A stretch of DNA of 12,831 nt from Lachnospiraceae bacterium (lineage in GTDB: Bacteria > Bacillota > Clostridia > Lachnospirales > Lachnospiraceae): positions 1 through 12,831 of the forward strand of contig CAAFWV010000034.1 in assembly GCA_900766815.1 (NCBI GenBank), read 5' to 3'. Shown here in pieces: positions 6,468 through 12,831 of this stretch (position 1 is its first letter; each line of letters starts with the position of its first letter). Below the pieces are notes generated by a model, which was not told the DNA's origin, searched no databases, and saw only the letters and a program-made list of their open reading frames with translations. Position numbers and translations under genes: made by a program.

Positions 6468-8231
6468 TTACGATTTAACCCTCATAACTTTTATTCCCAT
6501 AATCTCCATAGCAGTAAACGGCCATAGCATGAATAGGGGATATGTATATCTGAACAGACAGAAGGCAGGGGTTGCTATCATTATGCTCACCCACAATACC
6601 AGAAGCGGCAATATAACCACCAGTCTGCTGTAATTTCTCTTACGGATATATAATCCTCCAAGCAGAAGCAGTGCCATGAACTGCATCGCCATGCTTGTCA
6701 GAATATTAAGAAGCGGAGCTTTTCTGACGCCGAGCATCAGCTTCTCAATAACAGAATAGAGCGAGAAACCAAGAAGTTCATCCAGCACATCTATTCTCTC
6801 GACTGCTACGGTATTGTCCTCCCACACTCCCTGGGTACACAGTGTATTGGTCTCTCCGTAGTGCCAGTATCCGAGAGTCTGTCCCAGGTAGCTCATCACA
6901 TATTCAGGGAAGTACTCAGGCAGCATCCTTAGCCACACACCCATGAATTCTCCGGAATGGGCATTGAAGAATTCATCATCAAAGGAAGCGTCAAACTTAT
7001 ATTCATCCGTATATCCGAGGTCGTATACCTCCTTAACTCTCGACACGGGCATAATCCTGTCTAAGAATTCCAGGTCTTCCTCAGCTATCTTAGAGGTATC
7101 CGAATTGGCAAGCACATATCCCACCTGCTGAAGCGGGATGGATGCCGATTCTGCGAAGGATTCAGGCTCTATATCAAGCAGGGAATAGGACACCGTCCTA
7201 AAGCCCATAAATATGGCAATCGGTATGAGCGTCGCCATCAGGGCCTTCTTCCAATTCTTCCTGTATACAAGCGGTAGCACCACCGCAAGCACTGCCACGA
7301 TGAGCAGTCCGTTGTTCCTAAGCAGCATCGTCATAAGTGCACATACTGCCAGCCGAACAATGCCCTTCACACTATTGCCGCCATCCAGGTCAGACAGCGT
7401 CATCACAAGCATCACAAGCGCGCAGCTAAACAGCACATCCTTGCTCAGATACAGTGCAAACATCGGACAAACCGGATGAAGCGCAAAGAAGAGCAGCGTT
7501 ACAATCCCCCACTCCGTATCCTTCTCCATGCACCTCCTTACCACACAGCTCTCAGTCGCAATAACCGCAAGCATATGCAGTATGGTGAAGATACTCATGC
7601 TGAGCGTAAGGCTTCCAAACGGTGCCGTCAGCTTAATCACCGCATCGATTAACATCGTGAAGAATATCGGATGATGGTTAGTCCAGGGAATATATCCCAT
7701 GCACATGTCAATGGACTCGAAGGTATCCTTGCCCATGTTACCCGGAAGCAGCGTAAGCACATACGGAAGATATGCGATAAGAATAATCGCTCCAACGATA
7801 TATATACCGCCCTTTCCTGTCAAAAGCGCGAGGAACTTACCTTTCTCTCCCCCCGGTGTTACGTTTTTTTTTACATCGAGGTAATTAAACAACAGAATAA
7901 TGCATCCCGCAAAGAAGGGTATAAGTCCGATAAGATAAGCAATATCCATCACTCCAAGCTCACTTATGATGTCATCCCATGCATCAATATGGGCTCCAAG
8001 CACAAGTGACAACGAGAAAATACCCGACAGTATCGTCGCTATGCAAATATCCCTCCTGTTCACCGATGCAAGCTTTTTCTCAGCAAAGTAATAGACCACC
8101 ATGGACAGTGCAAAAATACAGGGCAGCATAATATCTATGCTTGTGATTCCATATCCCGTAACGCCTGCAATCGCAACCGTGGTAATCAGACTCAATATGA
8201 ACTTAATCAGCATTCGAACAGTTCCATTCAT
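6468..8231 (-). CDS. polytopic membrane protein, DUF6020-like, GT-C-type topology
   Basis: The 587-residue protein has many hydrophobic segments, including about 10-28, 34-50, 66-80, 98-116, 143-162 and several near the C-terminus. After the segment at 143-162 comes LLPGNMGKDTFESI (161-174), then TNHHPIFFT (184-192), LYLSKDVLF (260-268) and a later IPLQQVG. The protein ends with an ATPAFCLFRYTYP segment before the last membrane helix. These features match the family I know as DUF6020, of unproven function; the outer-loop Asp and HHP suggest a GT-C-like transferase (inference). It is clearly paralogous to the truncated gene at the right edge. The ATG at 8231 has no ribosome binding site; a second in-frame ATG at 8213 has a weak GGAA upstream, so the start is uncertain by six codons. 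An A9 run lies at codons 119-122. Confidence 0.75.
   Translation of the reverse strand: MNGTVRMLIKFILSLITTVAIAGVTGYGITSIDIMLPCIFALSMVVYYFAEKKLASVNRRDICIATILSGIFSLSLVLGAHIDAWDDIISELGVMDIAYLIGLIPFFAGCIILLFNYLDVKKNVTPGGEKGKFLALLTGKGGIYIVGAIILIAYLPYVLTLLPGNMGKDTFESIDMCMGYIPWTNHHPIFFTMLIDAVIKLTAPFGSLTLSMSIFTILHMLAVIATESCVVRRCMEKDTEWGIVTLLFFALHPVCPMFALYLSKDVLFSCALVMLVMTLSDLDGGNSVKGIVRLAVCALMTMLLRNNGLLIVAVLAVVLPLVYRKNWKKALMATLIPIAIFMGFRTVSYSLLDIEPESFAESASIPLQQVGYVLANSDTSKIAEEDLEFLDRIMPVSRVKEVYDLGYTDEYKFDASFDDEFFNAHSGEFMGVWLRMLPEYFPEYVMSYLGQTLGYWHYGETNTLCTQGVWEDNTVAVERIDVLDELLGFSLYSVIEKLMLGVRKAPLLNILTSMAMQFMALLLLGGLYIRKRNYSRLVVILPLLVLWVSIMIATPAFCLFRYTYPLFMLWPFTAMEIMGIKVMRVKS
7849..7872 (-). repeat. 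A9 and G6 homopolymer runs in the DUF6020-like gene
   Basis: On the coding strand, nine As (7864-7872) are followed ten bases later by six Gs (7849-7854). The codons are GTA AAA AAA AAC, so the run contains an in-frame A AAA AAC slippery heptamer. A -1 shift would reach a stop nine codons after the slip, leaving about 130 residues. Confidence 0.85.
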
Positions 8232-8336
8232 AATATTGTATAGATTTATTCTACATCATATACTCAGCTTCTTAGCTAAGCTGTCACCGGACAGGGTCTG
8301 TTGCACATATCTGTCACAGTCAGCCTGAGTCAGTAC
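8232..8336 (-). other. 105-base spacer with two small hairpins, between module A and module B
   Basis: This gap separates the GT4 stop from the DUF6020-like start. It holds two adjacent short inverted repeats: CAGCTT/AAGCTG (8265-8270 with 8278-8283, loop 7) and CTGTC/GACAG (8281-8285 with 8290-8294, loop 4). Their ends overlap, so they would compete. No U-run follows either in the leftward direction, so termination is not supported. TAGAAT-like and TATGAT-like hexamers occur near the gene start but lack a matching -35 at normal spacing. A weak internal promoter cannot be excluded. Confidence 0.35.
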
Positions 8337-9608
8337 TTAAGCTTCCTTATCAAACATTTCAAAAACATCCACAAGCTCGCTTGCTGCAAGCTTCGGACTA
8401 AACTTTGATGCGCTTGCCATTATTGCATCCACATCCCAGTCCTTATTAAGCGCCGTATACATGGCTTCTGCCAGCGCATCAGTGTCACCCATAGGCACCA
8501 GATATCCGTTATCCCCTGTAATAATCTCCCTCGGTCCGAAGGGACAGTCATAGCTTACAACAGGGATTCCCGAAGCAATGGCTTCTATCAGGCAGTTAGG
8601 CATGCCCTCATAATCAGAAGACAGCACTACTACATCAGACGATGCATATACCTGCTCCATATCCTGTCTGATGCCGTCGAAGATAACATTATCCGTAAGC
8701 CCCTTCTCCTGCACCATGGACTTAATCTTCTCATCCAGGTTGCCGCTTCCGACCATTCGAAGGACTATCCACTGACCTATGGCCTGCTCTCTGACCTTGC
8801 ATAGGAGCTTCTCAAAGGCCTCAATAAGATCTGCCGGGTTCTTCTGCGGGTCAATCCTTCCGATGAAGGTAATCTCGCGACAATCGCAATCGCCTCGGCC
8901 GGCCTCGCACCCATTAGCATCTGTGCTCACCGGCTTTTCTGTACATCCGCCATTTCCCACGGAGACAGCCTTAGTGTCTGTGTTCAGCGGTTTTTCATTA
9001 TGTCCATCGCCATCCACGGAGATACCGGCTCTGTCTTCGCCGGGCGATAATCTCAGTTCTCGCACTTTTGCCACAAGATCCGGATTAACCGGATTATAGA
9101 CCACCCTGAGTGCGGATTCCTTAGCCAGGTTGCGCTTAAGCAGCTGCTTGGCCATGGCATCGCACTGGGCGATGATAAATTCCATTTTAGACAGCTTCTT
9201 CTGCGAGCTGTTCAGGTACTTCTCCACAGTCTTGGAGACGCCGTCCTCCTTGACCAGGCTGATATTCACGTTGTTGAGCACGCGGACTATTATCGGCGTG
9301 TCAATCAGATGAAGCGAGCGCAGATGCGACAGGATAACCGCCATCTCGTTGCCGAATACGAACATGAAGCCCGGCTTGTGCTTACGGATGAACTTATACA
9401 TCGGCAGAAAGGAATACCGAAGCCTCGATACCCCAAGTTCATGTACCCGAACACCTGCCCTGAGCTTGTCGGTGTAGATATCGTTGTCAAGATTCAGCAC
9501 CACAATATTAACTTCATGACCAAGGTCAGCCCACACGTTTGAAAGGGTGACCGCCACGCGTTCGGCGCCGCCGATTCCCATATGGGCTATAAACATGTAT
9601 ATTTCCAT
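8337..9608 (-). CDS. family 4 glycosyltransferase, WabH-like, with duplicated linker insert
   Basis: The 423-residue protein is a GT-B retaining transferase expected to act on the cytoplasmic side with a nucleotide sugar. The N-terminal domain opens with MFIAHMGIGGAERVAV, with GGAE at 13-16, the acceptor-side loop. The C-terminal domain begins at EITFIGRIDPQKNP (245-258) with donor-phosphate-binding R251 and K256. The EX7E motif is EGMPNCLIE (E334 to E342). The two domains are normally joined by a short linker. Here residues about 187-243 form a hydrophilic insert containing two tandem 19-residue repeats (196-214 and 215-233). The ATG lies 1 base after the deacetylase stop, with little ribosome binding site. 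An ATG four codons later has GGAAA upstream and could be the true start. It is the last gene of the tightly packed module A. Linkage and sugar are unknown. Confidence 0.9.
   Translation of the reverse strand: MEIYMFIAHMGIGGAERVAVTLSNVWADLGHEVNIVVLNLDNDIYTDKLRAGVRVHELGVSRLRYSFLPMYKFIRKHKPGFMFVFGNEMAVILSHLRSLHLIDTPIIVRVLNNVNISLVKEDGVSKTVEKYLNSSQKKLSKMEFIIAQCDAMAKQLLKRNLAKESALRVVYNPVNPDLVAKVRELRLSPGEDRAGISVDGDGHNEKPLNTDTKAVSVGNGGCTEKPVSTDANGCEAGRGDCDCREITFIGRIDPQKNPADLIEAFEKLLCKVREQAIGQWIVLRMVGSGNLDEKIKSMVQEKGLTDNVIFDGIRQDMEQVYASSDVVVLSSDYEGMPNCLIEAIASGIPVVSYDCPFGPREIITGDNGYLVPMGDTDALAEAMYTALNKDWDVDAIMASASKFSPKLAASELVDVFEMFDKEA
8910..9023 (-). repeat. tandem 57-base (19-codon) imperfect duplication in the GT4 linker
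   Basis: Two head-to-tail 57-base units (8967-9023 and 8910-8966) encode related 19-residue segments. Both contain S-V, a central G, E-K-P and T-D at the same offsets. By eye 8 of 19 residues are identical and about two thirds of the bases match, so the duplication is real but not recent. Confidence 0.8.
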
Positions 9609-9609
9609 A

Positions 9610-10365
9610 TTATCTGATAAGACAAATCAGCTTTACCGCCAGATATTTGGCATAGGCTGTAATATATTCAACTGCACATCCAAGCGCAGAGCGCTTAACC
9701 GGTGCCACCTTAAGATATTCGCTGTAATCGATGAAGCAGTCTCTGTGCTTCTCTATAGTCACGCCAAGCTCCTCAATCTCTGCATCCGTCATGGTATTGG
9801 TATGAAGCACCAGCGTCGTGTAGCCTGCGCCTGCCTTGGTGCAGTCGCTTCGCCGCTTACTTATCGGATAGAAGGTAAGCCCCTGCCTCTCATAGGGCAC
9901 TAAGCCGAAGCCGTCCGTCACCCGTTTGATGCCATTCTCGCGCAGAGCCTCAAGTGTCGCCCTATCAAAGGTATGTCCGGGCGCCATGAAGATGTCCGTA
10001 TCGATTCCAAGCCCAAGCAGTCTCGCCCTGCCTTCAGCAAGCCTGCGCTTCTGCTCCTCAAACGGAACCCCCGCAAACTCAGAGAAATTATTTAGTGGGA
10101 AAAGTCCGTGGCACTTAGTCTCATATACATGCGAATAACCGTGCAGAGCCGCCACCCAGCCCGCATCCAATCGACCCTTAAGGAAGCTCTTATACTCTTC
10201 CTCGCTTAATGCAGCCTCACTTCTCATAAGATTATCATCACTGTTGAAGGGCACCACACCGATGAGGGGTCTGAGGTTATTCCGATCCAGAAGCTCCTCA
10301 ACCTTCCTATATTGCACCCAGTCCATATCCGGAGTAATATCGTCAAGTCTTATGGCTGTCTTCAT
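9610..10365 (-). CDS. DUF2334/polysaccharide-deacetylase-like protein, cytoplasmic or tail-anchored
   Basis: The 251-residue protein has the metal-site pattern of NodB-type carbohydrate esterases: an early RLDDI (D8, D9), HGYSH (H75, H79), an APGHTFD segment (128-134) and LHTN (H188). This is the DUF2334 variant of the fold. It should remove an acetyl group from an amino sugar or related acyl group. There is no signal peptide, so it should act on an intermediate inside the cell. The last 25 residues (about 227-250) are largely hydrophobic and end in a lone Arg, suggesting membrane association. It lies between two GT4 genes with 1-base gaps on each side, which argues that it acts between two transfer steps. 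GGAGAG lies 7 bases before the ATG, inside the end of the preceding gene. Confidence 0.85.
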   Translation of the reverse strand: MKTAIRLDDITPDMDWVQYRKVEELLDRNNLRPLIGVVPFNSDDNLMRSEAALSEEEYKSFLKGRLDAGWVAALHGYSHVYETKCHGLFPLNNFSEFAGVPFEEQKRRLAEGRARLLGLGIDTDIFMAPGHTFDRATLEALRENGIKRVTDGFGLVPYERQGLTFYPISKRRSDCTKAGAGYTTLVLHTNTMTDAEIEELGVTIEKHRDCFIDYSEYLKVAPVKRSALGCAVEYITAYAKYLAVKLICLIR

Positions 10366-10366
10366 C

Positions 10367-11482
10367 TTATTTCTCTCCGTACAAAGTCCTGTAATAATCT
10401 ACCTGACAGTTAACGTCATACATCGTATCGGCAATAGCCCTGCCATCCCTGCAGACAACAGCTCTCCTGTCACGCTTCCTGCCCTCTTCAATAAGGCTCA
10501 TAAGCTTATCTGCCCACTCTACGGCAGGTCTTTCAAGCGACATGGCAACCACGCTGTCCGTAATAACCACCTGAGAAGTGATTGAATCCGAAATAAGACA
10601 ACTTAGTCCACTCGCTGCCGCCTCGACCACGGTGCCCGGCATTCCCTCATATCTTGAAGGGAACAGCAGACAGTCAAAGGCATCATATATTGGCGGTGTA
10701 TCACTAATATTTCCTGCAAAAATCACTCTGGAACTGAGGTCCATCTCCTCCGCAAGCTTAGTTATCTCCTCCCTGCGCTCGCCGTCTCCGGCAAGGAAGA
10801 GCTTCGCCTTGCCGTCACAGAGCTTAAGGAATTCCTTAAAGACCTCAAGCACCCACTCATGATTCTTGGCATATCTGAAGCTGCCCACGTGACCAATCAG
10901 AATCTCATCTGAGATTCCGTATTTATCTCTTGTAGCCTGACGAAGAGTCTCATTGAAAGCAAAAGCCCTGCTGTCTATGGCATTAGGCATGAATACAAAG
11001 TCCGCACCCTTACCGAATACCGATTCGCCCGCCTCTCTCGAGCAGGCTAACATCTTATCGCATTTATTTCTTAGGTTACACCGAAGAAGTCTCGTCACAT
11101 AGCCCTTAAGCCCCGGGTCCACTCCCGCCGACCTTGCATGCGCAATGGTAAGTGGAACTCCCTCTTTCTTCGCTATCGGAAGATAAATTGCTGCCGTACT
11201 CGTCATATGACCGTGAACCGCTGCGTATCTTCCCGCATTCTCCCTAAAGAAAGCCCTTAAGGCCTTCCTGTACTGTGCATAATTTATTACACGAAAAGCC
11301 GGAAGGTAATAAACCTTACCTCCCAGGCTCTCGATTTCATCCTTATAATATTCGCTGTTTCCGCGGGTAATCAGGAAATCAAACTGAATCTTTTCCCGGT
11401 CCATATGGCGGTAGAGATCCATAATTCTGCTCTCTGCACCACCCAGTCCCACGGATCCCAGCACCTGAAGTACTCTAATCAT
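10367..11482 (-). CDS. family 4 glycosyltransferase, EpsF/CapH-like
   Basis: The 371-residue protein is a complete GT-B retaining transferase of ordinary length. The N-terminal loop has GLGGAESRIMDLY (13-24). HGHMTSTAAIYLPIAKKEG (90-108) followed by IAHARS (113-118) is the substrate-side segment typical of EpsF/CapH-like enzymes. The donor domain starts at IGHVGSFRYAKNHE (196-209), with R203 and K206 as phosphate contacts and EX7E at E279 to E287 within SRYEGMPGTVVEAAASG. It probably adds one sugar to a lipid-linked acceptor on the cytoplasmic membrane face. Its ATG overlaps the stop of the preceding membrane protein by 8 bases (ATGATTAG). A GGGGAAAA stretch lies upstream as ribosome binding site. 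Compared with the other GT4 in the module it lacks any linker insert. Confidence 0.92.
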   Translation of the reverse strand: MIRVLQVLGSVGLGGAESRIMDLYRHMDREKIQFDFLITRGNSEYYKDEIESLGGKVYYLPAFRVINYAQYRKALRAFFRENAGRYAAVHGHMTSTAAIYLPIAKKEGVPLTIAHARSAGVDPGLKGYVTRLLRCNLRNKCDKMLACSREAGESVFGKGADFVFMPNAIDSRAFAFNETLRQATRDKYGISDEILIGHVGSFRYAKNHEWVLEVFKEFLKLCDGKAKLFLAGDGERREEITKLAEEMDLSSRVIFAGNISDTPPIYDAFDCLLFPSRYEGMPGTVVEAAASGLSCLISDSITSQVVITDSVVAMSLERPAVEWADKLMSLIEEGRKRDRRAVVCRDGRAIADTMYDVNCQVDYYRTLYGEK

Positions 11483-12831
11483 CGCGCTTTTCCCCGAATA
11501 TACGCATTAAGTCTAACATATTGTACCCCTTCTGGCAAAAGATCGGGGTAGCGACCATAACGATAAGTGACGGCATGGAGAGCATCAATGCGTAGGCATA
11601 TCTTAGGTCTGCCACAAGCGGTGTGGCAATTAACACCGTGAAGGTGAGGCACAATTGTGGCAGGAACACGGCAAGCATACTCTTTCTGCCTCTCACTGTC
11701 TCGATTCCGATCAACAATATCAATATCAGCAGACAGGCTCCCGGACTGTAGAAGATCGCATATACGGGCAATACGTCCTGAAGCTTGCTCAGTATCTCGT
11801 TTATCTTGATCCTTACCCGTGCACCGAGAAGCGGGTAATTGTCCAGTTTGTCTTCGTTGGGCAATATTCCGTAGTAGGCTATCTGCTCGGGCATCATCGT
11901 CGTATAATAGCCCTTCGTCTGATCCATAAAAGCCATAATATAGGCATTGGGATTCCTAAGTCCAAGACTGATATAGAGCTTAAGGAAATATCCCATATTA
12001 CTCTTTACATAGTCCGAATCACCGGCAACCAGCCACTGAATCATGTTGTCTGCGCCACCCGGATCGTAATTGTTCACTATATATTCAATACTGTTAACCT
12101 TGGCAAGCTCTGCCCGTTCTTCTGCCGATATGTCACCGTTTTGCTGAACAACACGTCCTATCTGCTGAAGCGGTATTGCAAGCTCATGACCAAAGTCACC
12201 GTTTTGTACATTTAAACCTGACTTAACCGGACCGTTAATGATTAAGCAGATAAGGATACTTACGAGGGTAAGTATTGCAGTACGGGCATTTTTGCCAACA
12301 TATGCGTCTGAGGAGCGCCTGTTAACTATAGCGCGAAAAGCGAAGATGAGCGCGCACAGAATATAGGCATAGAAGCCGTTATGTCGAAATAGGCAGACCG
12401 CCAGGGATGACAGGACAAAGAGCAGGCTGTCAGCTACGCCCGGACGTATACCTGCCACCAGTTCCTTATAGAGCAGGATGGTGATTATCAGAACGCCGAG
12501 TGCAAAGAGAATATCCTTCCACATTGTGATTGTAAAGGCGGCATGATACGGGAACAGGATAAAGCCTGCAATTACGATGACAGCACCCATTCTTCCGCTT
12601 CCGAGGGAGGCAAGCGTCTCTGCGGTAAAGCCCAGTCCCAGTGATACAAGCAGCATCTGAGCCAGAATAAAGGCTGCTATTCCAACCGTTACATTGTTAC
12701 TGAGTGAATAACCTATGTTATAGAAAAGCTTAATTATCAGGGTATGAACCCAGGGATGATGGTCATGCAACGGTGTAAGTCCACGTGCCTGAGAGAGCTG
12801 GTTGAAGGAATCAACCGTCATCGTCCCGGGG
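11475..12831 (-). CDS. polytopic membrane protein, DUF6020-like, N-terminus cut off by window edge
   Basis: At least 451 residues are visible and the reading frame stays open to the right edge. The first available ATG is at 12821, but the three codons before it read P-G-T, giving PGTMTVDSFN. This aligns with PGNMGKDTFE at residue 163 of the paralogue at 6468-8231. The ATG is therefore internal and about 160 residues lie outside the window. Other shared landmarks are DHHPWVHT against NHHPIFFT, WKDILF against SKDVLF, IPLQQIG against IPLQQVG, and a C-terminal IATP...LRYAYAL against IATP...FRYTYPL. Family function is unproven; GT-C-like sugar transfer outside the membrane is inferred from the outer-loop Asp. 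It heads the visible part of module A and overlaps the GT4 gene by 8 bases. Confidence 0.75.
   Translation of the reverse strand, partial: PGTMTVDSFNQLSQARGLTPLHDHHPWVHTLIIKLFYNIGYSLSNNVTVGIAAFILAQMLLVSLGLGFTAETLASLGSGRMGAVIVIAGFILFPYHAAFTITMWKDILFALGVLIITILLYKELVAGIRPGVADSLLFVLSSLAVCLFRHNGFYAYILCALIFAFRAIVNRRSSDAYVGKNARTAILTLVSILICLIINGPVKSGLNVQNGDFGHELAIPLQQIGRVVQQNGDISAEERAELAKVNSIEYIVNNYDPGGADNMIQWLVAGDSDYVKSNMGYFLKLYISLGLRNPNAYIMAFMDQTKGYYTTMMPEQIAYYGILPNEDKLDNYPLLGARVRIKINEILSKLQDVLPVYAIFYSPGACLLILILLIGIETVRGRKSMLAVFLPQLCLTFTVLIATPLVADLRYAYALMLSMPSLIVMVATPIFCQKGYNMLDLMRIFGEKRDD

Noticed and set aside
8271..8280. Perfect 10-base palindrome CTTAGCTAAG as an operator
   Set aside because: It lies inside the loop and arm of a small hairpin, has no identifiable promoter beside it, and no regulator gene is present; a 10-base palindrome can occur by chance.
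11655..12215. 186-codon rightward frame opposite the right-hand membrane protein
   Set aside because: It is antisense to a gene supported by alignment with its paralogue and has no independent signals.

Overview
The window looks like part of a surface-glycan (cell-wall polysaccharide or teichoic-acid-like) biosynthesis locus from a low-to-mid GC Gram-positive bacterium. Purine-rich GGAGG-type ribosome binding sites, a sigma-A-like promoter, the mix of EpsF/CapH-like and WabH-like glycosyltransferases, and two large polytopic proteins resembling the poorly characterised DUF6020 family suggest a Clostridia member, probably Lachnospiraceae. That assignment is inferred from protein style only; no taxonomic marker gene is present.

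Layout. At the left, about 190 bases without a supportable gene lead into a promoter and one rightward gene for a membrane-anchored family 2 glycosyltransferase (254-1195). It converges on a long leftward block, and the two meet at a bidirectional terminator (1213-1251). Read in its own direction (right to left), the leftward block has four parts. Module A is a DUF6020-like membrane protein (cut by the window edge), a GT4 enzyme, a DUF2334-type deacetylase and a second GT4 enzyme, with overlaps or gaps of 8, 1 and 1 bases. Module B follows a 105-base gap: a second DUF6020-like protein, a DPM1-like GT2 and an FAD-dependent oxidoreductase (3-base gap, then 8-base overlap). After a 117-base gap comes a large GT-C-like membrane protein with an extracytoplasmic N-terminal domain. 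A HAD phosphatase follows 67 bases later. The promoter of the leftward block is not visible and probably lies beyond the right edge.

How the genes may work together (inference). The two GT2 enzymes resemble polyprenyl-phosphate-sugar synthases. The three polytopic proteins have an early extracytoplasmic acidic motif, as in GT-C enzymes that use such lipid-linked sugars outside the membrane. The two GT4 enzymes and the deacetylase have no signal peptide, so they should build and trim an acceptor on the cytoplasmic face. No flippase, polymerase, ABC exporter, priming transferase or nucleotide-sugar pathway gene is visible, so this is part of a larger cluster or depends on functions elsewhere.

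The main oddities are a 19-residue tandem duplication in the linker of one GT4, a five-unit 12-base repeat in the large GT-C gene, an A9 run forming a canonical slippery heptamer beside a G6 run in one DUF6020-like gene, a GT2 lacking the second Asp of its DxD motif, and a right-hand gene whose apparent start codon is internal. No RNA gene, CRISPR array, insertion sequence or integrase was seen, and no gene-free stretch exceeds 300 bases.
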